Shown here: one piece after another, positions 21,698-31,520 of the stretch | Layout: each line of letters opens with the position of its first letter | Position numbering within the stretch: the first letter of the stretch is position 1 | From: Rhodobacter sp. | GTDB lineage: Bacteria > Pseudomonadota > Alphaproteobacteria > Rhodobacterales > Rhodobacteraceae | Length of the DNA: 64,000 nucleotides | Direction: 5' to 3' | NCBI GenBank assembly: GCA_020250125.1 | Contig: JADCEL010000016.1 | Location: 1 to 64,000, forward strand | Program-made: the position numbers and the translations under genes | The notes under the pieces: generated by a model | The model's input: only the letters and a program-made list of their open reading frames with translations | Database searches by the model: none | What the model was told of the DNA's origin: nothing

Positions 21698-22448
21698 GCG
21701 CAACATCCTGATCCTGGGTGGCACGACCGAGGCGGGCATCCTTGCGGCCAGACTGGCCGAACGTGGCGAAACCGCCGTGCTGTCCTATGCCGGGCGGGTG
21801 GACGACCCCAAGCCGCAGCCGGTGAAAACCCGCGTCGGCGGCTTTGGCGGCGCGGCAGGGCTGGCGGACTACATCCGCGTGAACAACGTCACGCATCTTG
21901 TTGATGCAACACATCCTTTTGCCGCGCAGATCAGCGGGAACGCCGTTGTTGCGGCGCAAGACACCGGCACGCCCCTGATCGCGCTCAGCCGTGCCCCCTG
22001 GCACCCTGTGCCCGGTGACGACTGGCGGTTTGTGCCGGACATTCCGGCCGCGGTTGCCGCACTGGACGGCCCGGCCCGGCGGATTTTCCTGGCTCTGGGC
22101 CGCCTGCACCTGGCTGCTTTCGCAGCCCGGCCGCAGCACCATTACATCCTGCGTCTTGTTGATCCGCCTGCCACGGCACCGCCCCTGCCGCATCACACGG
22201 TCATCGTGGCGCGCGGCCCTTTCGATCCGGCGGGCGACACGGCGCTGCTGAAGGCGCACCGCGCCGATCTGGTGGTTGCCAGGAACGCCGGGGGCAAGGG
22301 CGCAGCGGCCAAGCTGGCCGCCGCCCGCGGGCTTGGCCTGCCGGTGCTGATGATCGACCGCCCCGTCCTGCCGCCCCGGCCCGAGGTGCAGACGGTGGCC
22401 CAGGTGATTGACTGGCTGGATCACGGCAGCACCGAACGCGGCGTGTAG
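21696..22448 (+). CDS. cobK: Precorrin-6A reductase
   Basis: [34 protein letters not shown]...DATHPFAAQIS; opposite strand to the flanking cob genes. Confidence 0.92.
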   Translation: MRNILILGGTTEAGILAARLAERGETAVLSYAGRVDDPKPQPVKTRVGGFGGAAGLADYIRVNNVTHLVDATHPFAAQISGNAVVAAQDTGTPLIALSRAPWHPVPGDDWRFVPDIPAAVAALDGPARRIFLALGRLHLAAFAARPQHHYILRLVDPPATAPPLPHHTVIVARGPFDPAGDTALLKAHRADLVVARNAGGKGAAAKLAAARGLGLPVLMIDRPVLPPRPEVQTVAQVIDWLDHGSTERGV

Positions 22449-23203
22449 ATGATCGGCGCGCCGTCGCGCGCGATGATCCGCGTCCGGCTGGACCCGACAA
22501 GGACGACCGTGCGCATGTCGGCCATGTCCGGCGTCGCTTCCGTCAGCGGCACGACGCGGATCGTCTCGTCGGGCAGCGACACGTTGCGGGCAAAGATCAC
22601 GGGGCGTGCATCGCCGCAGGCGTCTTTCAGCACCGCCAGCGTGCGGGCAAAGCCATCGGGCCGCGCGTGGGAGCGCGGGTTGTAGAAAGCCATGGCGAAA
22701 TCCGCCTGCGCCGCCAGCCGCAGGCGGCGTTCGATCAGGCTCCAGGGTTTCAGGTTGTCGCTGAGGTTGATGGCGCAGAAGTCGTGGCCCAGGGGCGCCC
22801 CGGCCCGCGCGGCGGCGGCCAGCATGGCGGTGATGCCGGGCAGCACCCGGATATCTGTGTCGCGCCGGTCTGCGGGTTCGGCCTCCAGCGCCTCGAACAG
22901 GGCAGCGGCCATGGCGAAGACACCGGGATCGCCGGACGACACCACCACCACGCGGCCCCCGGCACGGGCGATGTCAAGCGCGTGGCGGGCGCGGTCCAGT
23001 TCCACGCGGTTGTCGCTGGAATGCAGCGTCAGCCCGGCGCGCGGGGCGACGCGGGCAACGTAGGGGCTGTATCCGACGACATCGGTCGCCTCGGCCAGGG
23101 CTGCCGTCACCTCGGGCGTGATCAGCGCGGCGGACCCCGGCCCAAGACCGGCCACCGCCACCCAGCCGCCCGGCGTCCTGGCCTGCGTCCTCGCCTGCGT
23201 CAT
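22421..23203 (-). CDS. cobJ: Precorrin-3B C17-methyltransferase
   Basis: GWVAVAGLGPGSAALITPEVTAALAEATDVVGYSPYV...VSSGDPGVFAMA...AFYNPRS. Confidence 0.92.
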   Translation of the reverse strand: MTQARTQARTPGGWVAVAGLGPGSAALITPEVTAALAEATDVVGYSPYVARVAPRAGLTLHSSDNRVELDRARHALDIARAGGRVVVVSSGDPGVFAMAAALFEALEAEPADRRDTDIRVLPGITAMLAAAARAGAPLGHDFCAINLSDNLKPWSLIERRLRLAAQADFAMAFYNPRSHARPDGFARTLAVLKDACGDARPVIFARNVSLPDETIRVVPLTEATPDMADMRTVVLVGSSRTRIIARDGAPIIYTPRSVLP

Positions 23204-23928
23204 GGCCGCCGTCCCTGGCCATGCACCAGCACGATCGAGAAATAGGGGGTGATGCGCCCCTCGACCTCGGCCAGTCGCATCACCTTCTGGCACGGCATGG
23301 TCGCGTATTCCACCAGCCAGGCCCGGTCCATCCGCCCTGCGGTTTCCAGCGCACGGCGGACCTTGTCGATGTTGCGGCCGATCTTCATGACCACCAGCGC
23401 ATCGCTGTCGGCCATGTGACGGGCGAGGTCCGCCTCGGGCAGGGTGCCCGTCAGCACGGTCAGCACATCATCGCCCCAGGTGATCGGCAGGCCGGTGGCC
23501 GTCCACGCCCCTGACATGCCGGTGATCGCGGGCACGACCTGCACCGGGTGGCTGTCGCGCAGGCGGGCATGAAGATGCATGAACGATCCGTAGAAGAACG
23601 GATCGCCCTCGCACAGCACGACCACGTCGCAGCCCTGGTCCGAAAGCCCTGCCAGATGGCGGGCACAGGCGGCGTAGAACGGGCCAAGCGCGTGGTTATA
23701 GGCGGGGTCATCCAGCGGAATTTCGGTGGTGACCGGGTATTCCATGGGAAATTCGACAACACCCTCGGCCAGCATCCCCGCCACGATCTGCCGCGCCTGC
23801 CCCGGCTTGCCCGCCTTGCGGAAATAGGCGATGTGCCGGGCGTGCCGCAGCAGGCGGTCGGCGCGCACGCTCATCAGGTCCGGCTCGCCCGGCCCAAGAC
23901 CAAGGCCGAAGATCGTGCCTTTGGTCAT
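23200..23928 (-). CDS. cobI: Precorrin-2 C20-methyltransferase
   Basis: MTKGTIFGLGLGPGEPDLMSVRADRLLR...LCEGDPFFYGSFMHLHARL. Confidence 0.92.
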   Translation of the reverse strand: MTKGTIFGLGLGPGEPDLMSVRADRLLRHARHIAYFRKAGKPGQARQIVAGMLAEGVVEFPMEYPVTTEIPLDDPAYNHALGPFYAACARHLAGLSDQGCDVVVLCEGDPFFYGSFMHLHARLRDSHPVQVVPAITGMSGAWTATGLPITWGDDVLTVLTGTLPEADLARHMADSDALVVMKIGRNIDKVRRALETAGRMDRAWLVEYATMPCQKVMRLAEVEGRITPYFSIVLVHGQGRRP

Positions 23929-24551
23929 TCGATCCGGCTCGCAATCGCGTTGACGGCGGCGACCGTGATGGCACTGCCGCCCAGCCGCCCGGCGACGATG
24001 CAGGCCGGCACAGGCTGCTCCGCCCAAAGCGCATCCTTGGATTCCGCCGCGCCGACGAAGCCCACCGGGCAGCCGATGATCGCGGCAGGGCGCGGGCAGG
24101 TCGGGTCTTCCAGCATGTTCAACAAATGGAACAGCGCGGTCGGCGCATTGCCGATGGCCACCACCGCACCGGCCAGATGTGGGCGCCAAAGCTCCAGTGC
24201 CGCCGCCGAGCGGGTGTTGCCCATGGCGTGGGCAAGCCCGGGCACGGCCGGGTCGTGCAGCGTGCACAGCACGGCATTGCCCGCAGGCAGGCGGTGCCGG
24301 GTGATGCCTTCGCTGACCATGCGCGCATCGCACAGGATCGGCGCGCCCGCCTCCAGCGCGCTGCGGGCGGCCTGAACGAAACCGGGCGCGAAACGCAGAT
24401 GCGCCTCCAGCCCGACCATGCCTGCGGCATGGATCATGCGCACTGCCACCTGTTCCTCATCCGTGTCGAAGCGGGCCAGATCGGCCTCGGCGCGGATCAT
24501 CGCGAAGGACTGGCGATAGATCGCGGCCCCATCGGTTTCATACTGGTGCAT
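23925..24551 (-). CDS. cobH: Precorrin-8X methylmutase
   Basis: MHQYETDGAAIYRQSFAMIRAEADLARF...RMIHAAGMVGLE...IIGCPVGFVGAAESK. Confidence 0.93.
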   Translation of the reverse strand: MHQYETDGAAIYRQSFAMIRAEADLARFDTDEEQVAVRMIHAAGMVGLEAHLRFAPGFVQAARSALEAGAPILCDARMVSEGITRHRLPAGNAVLCTLHDPAVPGLAHAMGNTRSAAALELWRPHLAGAVVAIGNAPTALFHLLNMLEDPTCPRPAAIIGCPVGFVGAAESKDALWAEQPVPACIVAGRLGGSAITVAAVNAIASRIE

Positions 24552-25690
24552 CAGAGCGCTCCGAGAACGGCGGGCAGGTGGGCGGGCGCAACGCCGGGGA
24601 CCGTCGCGGCATCCCATGCGGCACCTTCGCGCACAAGATCGAATGCGCCATCGCGCCCGGTCAGCGTGACATCGGCAGCCCCCGCACGGGCGCAGCCCTT
24701 GGCACAGCCCGAGACATGAAGGCTGCCCCTGACCAATGGCGCAAGCCGCCGGGCAAGGGCGCGGGTTTCGACCGTGGCCGAGGCGCAGAACGGTGCCCCC
24801 GGGCAGGCATCGGCGCGCAGCAGGGGGTCATCGGGTTCGGTGATGAAGCCGGTGGCGGAAACGGGCGTACCCCCTTCCAGCACGAAGCTGCGGGCGGGGG
24901 TGACCCGCAGCGCCCCCGCGCCGCTGCCGGACAGCAGCCGCGCCAGCGCGCCTGCGTCGATCCGGCCGAAGGCCGCGCCATAGACCGGGCCGGGCAAACC
25001 GTCGCCGGGGCGGGGCAGGGTGCCGGGCGCTGCGGGCGGTTCGGCGGGGCGGCAGGCCTCCGGCAGCGGGTGGGCGGCCAGATGCCGCGCCATGCGGCCC
25101 GACTCGGCCCCCCCGGTTGCGGCAAACCACCGCGCCAGCGCCAGGATCGCCCCGGCGGCGTCCTGTGCGGTCGTGGCGCAGCCCAGGTCCGATCCGTCCG
25201 CCCGCAGGATCAGGCCGCCCGACGCCCCGCGTTCCACCCGGATATCGGCGGATGCGCGGCCAAGGACCGGTGCCTGTCCGGCGTCGATGGCGAAACCGAA
25301 CTTGGCGGGCAGGGGCGGCAGGTCTGCCAGCCGGGCGACAAGGGCGGTTGCAATGCGCTGCGTGTCGCCGCCCGCCTGCCAGCACGGGTCGACCAGAATG
25401 TTGCGCCGCCCTTCCAGGGCCGGATCGGCATCGAGGAGGCCCAGTGCCCAAAGATCGCTGATCAGCGCCTGATGGCTGTCCGCGCTGACGCCGCGCAGTT
25501 GCAGGTTTGCCCGGCTGGTCAGATCGATCAGGCCAGACCCATGGGCGCAGGCCGCCGCGCACAGTCCCAGCGCCTGGTCTGCCGTCAGCCGCGCCAGCAG
25601 CGGGCGCACCCGCACGATCAGCCCGTCGCCCGATGCCATCGGGCGGTAGGCGCCGGGGCACCAGCCCCGGGCGGCGGGGCGCCGGGTCAT
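24551..25690 (-). CDS. cobG: Precorrin-3B synthase
   Basis: Nitrite/sulfite-reductase-like; RGWCPGAYRPMASGDGLIVRVRP...ACPGAPFCASATVETRAL...SGCAKGCA. Confidence 0.9.
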   Translation of the reverse strand: MTRRPAARGWCPGAYRPMASGDGLIVRVRPLLARLTADQALGLCAAACAHGSGLIDLTSRANLQLRGVSADSHQALISDLWALGLLDADPALEGRRNILVDPCWQAGGDTQRIATALVARLADLPPLPAKFGFAIDAGQAPVLGRASADIRVERGASGGLILRADGSDLGCATTAQDAAGAILALARWFAATGGAESGRMARHLAAHPLPEACRPAEPPAAPGTLPRPGDGLPGPVYGAAFGRIDAGALARLLSGSGAGALRVTPARSFVLEGGTPVSATGFITEPDDPLLRADACPGAPFCASATVETRALARRLAPLVRGSLHVSGCAKGCARAGAADVTLTGRDGAFDLVREGAAWDAATVPGVAPAHLPAVLGAL

Positions 25691-28600
25691 GCCGGTGCCC
25701 CCAGCGTGGCAAGGATGGAATTGCGCCGTGTCTGCCACAGACCTGCCGCGTTCAGCGCGGCAAAGCGGGCTTGCATGGCGGCCAGCGCGCCGGGATTCTC
25801 GCGGGCCAGGAAATCGCGCACCCTGTCATCGCCGAGGGTCGCGTCATGATAAAGGTCGAACAGATGCGGCTCGACCACACCGGCCAGATGGGCAAAGGCC
25901 GCAAGATGATCCAGCGTTGCCGCAATTTCCGCCGCGCCCCGGAAGCCGTGGCGCATCATGCCGGCCAGCCAGCCGGGATTGGCGGCGCGCCCGCGCACCA
26001 CGCGGGCGATCTCTTCGCGCAGGGTGCGGGTGCGGGGGCGGGCGGGGTCGGTGGCGTCCAGGTGATAAAGCGCGGCCTGCCCGCCGGTCATCGCCCGGGC
26101 TGTGGCAAATCCCGCCTCATGCGCGGCATAGTCGGCGGCCAGCAGCAGGTCGGTTTCCGGCAGGTCCTGCAGATGGACAAAGCTGTCGGCGGCGGCGACG
26201 CGGGCCGCGATGCCGGCCCGGTCCTGCACCGGCTCTGCCCCGTCCAGCGCCCAGGCGCTGGCGGCCAGCCAGGCCTCGCCCGCCTTGGCGCGGCCGTCTT
26301 CGCTGTAGTCTTCTGCCGCAGCGCCCATGCCCAGACCATAGGTTCCCGGTTCCGGGCCATAGACGCGTGCCGCCGCCGCCTGCCCGGCATAGGGGTTCCA
26401 GTCGGCGGCCTCATCGCGCGCGGCCAGCGCGCGCACCGCCTGCCCGAACAGGGCGCACAGGCCGGGAAAGACATCGCGGAACAGGCCCGAGACGCGCAGC
26501 GTCACGTCAATGCGGGGGCGCGCCAGCAGGGCCACGGGCAGGATGTCCACCCCCGACACGCGGTCTGATCCATCATCCCAGACCGGTTTTGCCCCCAGAA
26601 GGTGCAGGGCCATGGCGAATTCCTCGCCCGCCGTGCGCATCGTGGCCGACCCCCAAAGGTCAACCACCAGCCCGCGCGGCCAGTCGCCCTGGTCCTGCAG
26701 ATGCCGGCGCACCAGGTCTTCGGCCAGCGTCACGCCCTGGGCATGGGCGGCGCGCGACGGCACCGCGCGCGGGTCGGTGGAAAAAAGGTTGCGCCCCGTC
26801 GGCAGCACATCCGCCCGCCCGCGATAGGGCGACCCCGAGGGGCCGGGGGCAATGCGCCGCCCGGCCAGGGCATCCAGCAGGCCGGCGCGTTCGGCATGGG
26901 CGCTGGCCACGGCCTGGGGCGTGGCGCAGGGCGGCACCCGCCCGAAGATGTGCAGCCCGTCGCCGAACTGGCTTTCCTTCACATCGCAGACGAAGCGGTC
27001 GATCCGGGTAATCGCATCGGCCAGCGACGCGGCCCCGTCGAGCCCCAGATCGGCCTCGACCCCCGCCGCCGCCGCCTCGGCGCGGATATCGGCCTGCAGG
27101 CGGTCGCGGCGGCGCGGATCAAGGCCGTCGGCGTTGGAAAATTCGTCCAGCAGCCCCTCCAGCCGCGCCAGCCGTTCGGGCGTGCCGCCGGGCCGCAGCG
27201 CGGGCGGGATATGGCCCAGCGTCAGCGCCCCGATGCGGCGCTTGGCCTGCGCGGCTTCGCCCGGATCGTTGACGATGAAGGGGTAGATCACCGGCAGATC
27301 ACCCGTCAGCGCCTCGGGCCAGCAGGCATCCGACAGGGCCACGGCCTTGCCCGGCAGCCATTCCAGCGTGCCATGCGCACCGATATGCACCAGCGCCTGC
27401 GCGCCGAATTCCTGCCGCAGCCACAGGTAAAAGGCGATATAGCCGTGGCGCGGGGTGCGGGAAAGGTCGTGATAAGTGCTGTCGCGCTCCGTAACCTGCC
27501 CGCGTTCGGGTTGCAGCGCCACCAGCACATTGCCGCGCCGCAGGGCGGCAAAGCGAAAGCTGTCCCCCCCCGCCACGGCGGGATCGTCTTGCGGTGCCCC
27601 CCAAACGGTCTGCACCGCCTCGCGCAGCGATGCCGGAAGGGTCTGCAGGGCGGCGTGATAACCGGCCAGCGGCCAGTCCAGTGTCTCTTGCGTCAGGGCT
27701 GCGGCCAGCGGCCTGCCCGGCATCACCCGGTACCCGGCATCCTTGAGATCGCCCAGCATCGCTTCGGCAGAGGCCAGCGCATCCAGCCCCACGGCATGGG
27801 CCATCTGATGCGCCTTGCCGGGATAGGTCGACAGCACCAGCGCCACCCGCCTGTCCGCCGCCGCCGTCGCCCCCAGCCGGACCCAGCCTGCGACCCGGTC
27901 TGCAATGGCAGACACGCGGGCCGCATCGGCCCGGTGGGCGAAGCGCGCGAATTGCAGCGCCGGGTCCGCAGTGCCGGGTTCCTTGAACGAGGCGACGCCG
28001 GCAAACAGCCGCCCGTCCACCTCGGGCAGGACGACATGCATCGCCAGGTCCGACGGCGACAGGCCGCGCGCCGCCCCGTCCCAGGCCTGCCGCGTGGCGG
28101 TGGACAGCGCCACCTGAAACACCGGAACCCCGGCCCCGTCCAGCGGCGTCTGCCCGCCGTCCCCCCGCGCCGAGAAGGCGGTGGCGTTCACTATGGCCAC
28201 CGGGTGCAGCGCCTTGACCCAGCGCGCCATCCAGCGCGCCGCCCCCGGTGCCTTCAGCGACGGGGCAAACAGCGCCAGAACGTCAAATCCCCTGGCCCGC
28301 AGCGCCGTAACCAGGGCCTGAACCGGGTCCAGATCATGCGCCGTCAGCCAGGCGCGGTAGAAGATGACCAGCACGCGGGGCCGCCCGGCGGTGGCGGCAA
28401 AGGCCGCCGGGCAGGTCAGCCCGTCTTGCGGCGTCCAGCCGCCGACATCCGGCAGGGCCTTGGCACCCGGCACCGGCCCGGCATAAAGGCCCGCCGCCAG
28501 CGCCATCTGCGCCAGCGCCGCCTGGGCTGCCACCGCGCCGCCGGTATCGCAGAGCTGCGCCAGCCGCTTCAGCGTCGAGGCAGGCAGGGTCGAGACGGCC

Positions 28601-28974
28601 TCCAGCCGCGCATCGGCCCGCCCGTCCGCCGGCAGGACCGCCAGGGCGATGCCCCTGGCCCGTGCCAGCGCCTCGACCTGGGCCAGACCATAGGACCAAT
28701 AGGGCACCCCGCCGATCAGCCGGATCAGGATGCCCTTCGCCCGCGACAGGGTGCGATCCAGATAGGTATCGACCGACAGCGGATGCTTCAGCGCCGCCAG
28801 ATTGGCCAGTCGCAGGCTGGGCAGGCTGCCCCCGGCCCGGTGCCACCCCGCCGCGAAGGCGCCAAGGTCACTGTCCGAAAACGACAGCACCACCAGATCG
28901 GCCGGGCTTTGGCCCAGGTCGGTCGGGGTGGCCGTTTCGTCCAGCCCATGGCTTTCGCGGAAGATGACATGCAT
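25687..28974 (-). CDS. cobN: Cobaltochelatase subunit CobN
   Basis: 1095-aa CobN/magnesium chelatase H-like protein (HIGAHGTLEWLPGKAVALS; FRDVFPGLCALFGQAVRAL) in a cob cluster. Confidence 0.94.
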   Translation of the reverse strand: MHVIFRESHGLDETATPTDLGQSPADLVVLSFSDSDLGAFAAGWHRAGGSLPSLRLANLAALKHPLSVDTYLDRTLSRAKGILIRLIGGVPYWSYGLAQVEALARARGIALAVLPADGRADARLEAVSTLPASTLKRLAQLCDTGGAVAAQAALAQMALAAGLYAGPVPGAKALPDVGGWTPQDGLTCPAAFAATAGRPRVLVIFYRAWLTAHDLDPVQALVTALRARGFDVLALFAPSLKAPGAARWMARWVKALHPVAIVNATAFSARGDGGQTPLDGAGVPVFQVALSTATRQAWDGAARGLSPSDLAMHVVLPEVDGRLFAGVASFKEPGTADPALQFARFAHRADAARVSAIADRVAGWVRLGATAAADRRVALVLSTYPGKAHQMAHAVGLDALASAEAMLGDLKDAGYRVMPGRPLAAALTQETLDWPLAGYHAALQTLPASLREAVQTVWGAPQDDPAVAGGDSFRFAALRRGNVLVALQPERGQVTERDSTYHDLSRTPRHGYIAFYLWLRQEFGAQALVHIGAHGTLEWLPGKAVALSDACWPEALTGDLPVIYPFIVNDPGEAAQAKRRIGALTLGHIPPALRPGGTPERLARLEGLLDEFSNADGLDPRRRDRLQADIRAEAAAAGVEADLGLDGAASLADAITRIDRFVCDVKESQFGDGLHIFGRVPPCATPQAVASAHAERAGLLDALAGRRIAPGPSGSPYRGRADVLPTGRNLFSTDPRAVPSRAAHAQGVTLAEDLVRRHLQDQGDWPRGLVVDLWGSATMRTAGEEFAMALHLLGAKPVWDDGSDRVSGVDILPVALLARPRIDVTLRVSGLFRDVFPGLCALFGQAVRALAARDEAADWNPYAGQAAAARVYGPEPGTYGLGMGAAAEDYSEDGRAKAGEAWLAASAWALDGAEPVQDRAGIAARVAAADSFVHLQDLPETDLLLAADYAAHEAGFATARAMTGGQAALYHLDATDPARPRTRTLREEIARVVRGRAANPGWLAGMMRHGFRGAAEIAATLDHLAAFAHLAGVVEPHLFDLYHDATLGDDRVRDFLARENPGALAAMQARFAALNAAGLWQTRRNSILATLGAPA

Positions 28975-28980
28975 CCGCGA

Positions 28981-30018
28981 TTATCCGGCAAGCGCCAGGC
29001 GGATCTGGTCCGCGTCGATGTCGTCATGTTCCGCGATGACCACAAGGCGGCCCTGGCGCGCCTCATCTGCGCCCCAGGGCCGGTCGTATTGCACCCGCAC
29101 CCTTGCGCCCACGGCCTGGACCAGCAGGCGCATCGGCTTGCCTGCCACGGCGGCATAGCCCTTGACCCGCAGGATCTGCCGGTCATGGGCCAGCGCCTCG
29201 ATCCGGGCGGCCAGCGCCTGCGGATCGGTCTGTTCGGCAATGTCGATGACGACCGAATCGAAATCTTCGTGGTCATGGTCTTCGCCGGTGTCGTGGTGCG
29301 ACGGGCGGGCGGCAATGTCATCTTCCGCCGCCGCCCCCAGGCCCAGGATGACGCGCGGATCGACGACGCCTTCCAGCACCTCGATCACCGGCAGCGGACG
29401 CGGGGATTCGGCCGCAATCACCGCACGGGCGGCGGCGACGCCGTCGGCCCCTGCAAGGTCGGATTTGCTCAGCAGCACAAGGTCGGCACAGGCGATCTGA
29501 TCCTCGAACACCTCGGACAGGGGGGTTTCGTGATCGATGCTGTCATCGGCTTCCCTCTGGGCCTGAAGCCGCGCCGGATCGGGGGCAAAGCGCCCGGCGG
29601 CCACCGCTTCGGCATCGGCCACGGCAATGACGCCGTCCACGGTGATGCGCGAGCGGATGTCGGGCCAGTCGAAAGCCTTCAGCAGCGGTTTCGGCAGGGC
29701 CAGGCCAGAGGTTTCGATCAGGATATGGTCGGGGCGCGGCACCAGCGCCATCAGCGCCCCGATCGTGGGAATGAAATCATCGGCAACCGTGCAGCAGATG
29801 CAGCCGTTGGCCAGTTCGATGATGTTTTCGGCAGGGCAGCCGGGCAGGGCGCAGGACCGCAGGATCTCGCCATCCACCCCGACATCGCCGAATTCGTTCA
29901 CGATCACGGCCAGCCGCTTGCCTTGCGGGTTCTGCAACAGGTGGCGCACCAGCGTGGTCTTGCCCGCGCCCAGAAAGCCGGTGATCACGGTGACGGGGAT
30001 TTTGACAAGTTCAGACAT
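28981..30018 (-). CDS. cobW: Cobalamin biosynthesis protein CobW (COG0523 GTPase)
   Basis: KIPVTVITGFLGAGKTTLVRHLLQ...CICCTVADDF; His/Asp-rich loop SHHDTGEDHDHEDFD. Confidence 0.93.
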   Translation of the reverse strand: MSELVKIPVTVITGFLGAGKTTLVRHLLQNPQGKRLAVIVNEFGDVGVDGEILRSCALPGCPAENIIELANGCICCTVADDFIPTIGALMALVPRPDHILIETSGLALPKPLLKAFDWPDIRSRITVDGVIAVADAEAVAAGRFAPDPARLQAQREADDSIDHETPLSEVFEDQIACADLVLLSKSDLAGADGVAAARAVIAAESPRPLPVIEVLEGVVDPRVILGLGAAAEDDIAARPSHHDTGEDHDHEDFDSVVIDIAEQTDPQALAARIEALAHDRQILRVKGYAAVAGKPMRLLVQAVGARVRVQYDRPWGADEARQGRLVVIAEHDDIDADQIRLALAG

Positions 30019-30454
30019 GAGAAGCCTCCAGCGGCGGAATACGGGCGATACAGTTCTTGCGCAAATGGTCGGGCCGCTCGCGCCAGGGCACCAGACCGTC
30101 CGGCGCGGCGGCAAAGCGGGCGGTCCCGTCGATCAGCGTGTCCATGTGCAGGGCGGGGTCCAGGTTTCCGTAGACATAGGTCCAGCGGCCGGGGCCGCGC
30201 AGGGCAACCGTACAGCCCCGCGTGCAGTTCGACAGACATTCCACCGGCACAAGGCGCACGGTTTGCGGCAGATCGGCCGCGCTGAGCAGGGCCAGCAGCC
30301 GCGCCCCGGCCCGCAGGGTTTCCCCGGCCCCGGACGACAGCGGCAGGTCCGCCCCGGCGCTGCGGCAGGTGGTGCAGACCAAAAGCTCGACCGGGCCGGG
30401 GCAGGGGCCGACACCGTCCATCACCACATTCTCCGAAAAACCGTCACGCTTCAC
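30011..30454 (-). CDS. DUF1636 family (putative thioredoxin-like metal-binding) protein
   Basis: LLVCTTCRSAGADLP...VECLSNCTRGCTVALRGPGRWTYVYGNLDP; four conserved-looking Cys, first gene of the riboswitch-led operon. Confidence 0.82.
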   Translation of the reverse strand: MKRDGFSENVVMDGVGPCPGPVELLVCTTCRSAGADLPLSSGAGETLRAGARLLALLSAADLPQTVRLVPVECLSNCTRGCTVALRGPGRWTYVYGNLDPALHMDTLIDGTARFAAAPDGLVPWRERPDHLRKNCIARIPPLEASHV

Positions 30455-30539
30455 GCGGTGCAGTCCTTTCTCAGGTCAACGGGGATCAGGCGAAGGGGCA
30501 CTTCTGCCCATCCGTCGCCGGAACACCCCGTCCGGTTCA

Positions 30540-30725
30540 GTCGTCGTCCTGCTGGCAGGTCTCCCGGCTTGCGGATTTCGGGGCAAGGCCCCGTCGGCGG
30601 CCCGCCTTCCCGCGCCCCGGGCGGGGCCAGTGGCATCGGGCAACCTTTCCGGTCACGGTCGCGGGGGCGGCTGCGCTTCGGACCCTTGCCCTAGCGCATT
30701 CCCTTTTCACCTGTCATAGACAGGA
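30540..30725 (-). promoter_or_regulatory. Cobalamin riboswitch heading the DUF1636-cobW-cobN operon
   Basis: Minus strand reads GCAGCCGCCCCCGCGACCGTGACCGG...GATGCCACTGGCC...GCGGGAAGGCGGGCC...GCAAGCCGGGAGACCTGCC, which includes the B12-box core. Confidence 0.92.
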
Positions 30726-30811
30726 ACCAGCCCCCAACCCGTGCGCGAACGCAGGCGCTGAGTCAAGCGGCGCGCAAAGATCACACACCCCATCGGGCAA
30801 AAGGACCGGCC

Positions 30812-31420
30812 ATGACCGACGAAGAAGACCGCCACCGCGCCAGGATGACCGCCATCAAGGCCGCGCGCGACCGGATGATGGAAGAAAAGACCGGCGAGAA
30901 GGGCCTGATCATCGTTCACACCGGCCCCGGAAAAGGCAAATCCTCGTCCGGGTTCGGGATGATCCTGCGCTGCATCGGGCATGGCATGCCCTGCGCGGTG
31001 GTGCAGTTCATCAAGGGGGCCTGGTCCACCGGGGAACGGACGCTGCTGGAAACCCGGTTCCGCGACGAGTGCCGCTTTGTCGTGGCCGGAGAAGGCTTCA
31101 CCTGGGAAACCCGCGACCTGCAGCGCGACCGGGCGGCGGCGGCGGAAGGCTGGGCGCAGGCCAGGGCGCTGATCCGCGATCCCGCGATCCGCTTTGTGCT
31201 GCTGGATGAAATCAACATCGCGCTGCGCTATGACTATCTGGACATCGCCGAGGTTGTGGCCTTTCTGCGCGATGAAAAGCCACCGATGACCCATGTCTGC
31301 CTGACCGGCCGCAATGCAAAGCCCGAGCTGCTGGAGCTTGCCGATCTTGTCACCGAAATGGCGGCAGTGAAGCACCCGTTCAAGGCCGGGATCAAGGCCC
31401 AGGCGGGCGTGGAGTTCTAG
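30812..31420 (+). CDS. cobO: Cob(I)yrinic acid a,c-diamide adenosyltransferase
   Basis: [28 protein letters not shown]...[12 protein letters not shown]...[13 protein letters not shown]. Confidence 0.95.
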   Translation: MTDEEDRHRARMTAIKAARDRMMEEKTGEKGLIIVHTGPGKGKSSSGFGMILRCIGHGMPCAVVQFIKGAWSTGERTLLETRFRDECRFVVAGEGFTWETRDLQRDRAAAAEGWAQARALIRDPAIRFVLLDEINIALRYDYLDIAEVVAFLRDEKPPMTHVCLTGRNAKPELLELADLVTEMAAVKHPFKAGIKAQAGVEF

Positions 31421-31465
31421 GCATGCCCGCGCGCGCCGCCCTGGTTTCTTTTCGGCCCGAATACC

Positions 31466-31486
31466 CCCGCCGGAGGCGGGATTTTT
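31466..31486 (+). terminator. Rho-independent terminator after cobO
   Basis: cccgcc-gga-ggcggg followed by attttt; a second small inverted repeat (atttttc-gca-gaaaaat) follows directly. Confidence 0.6.
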
Positions 31487-31520
31487 CGCAGAAAAATCGT
31501 TCTCTTGCGATGGGTCAGCG

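Noticed and set aside
26602-30285. 1227-aa plus-strand ORF opposite cobN/cobW
   Set aside because: Shadow ORF of high-GC DNA; the minus strand carries clear CobN and CobW proteins, and the plus translation is Arg/Pro/Gln/His-rich with no recognisable family.
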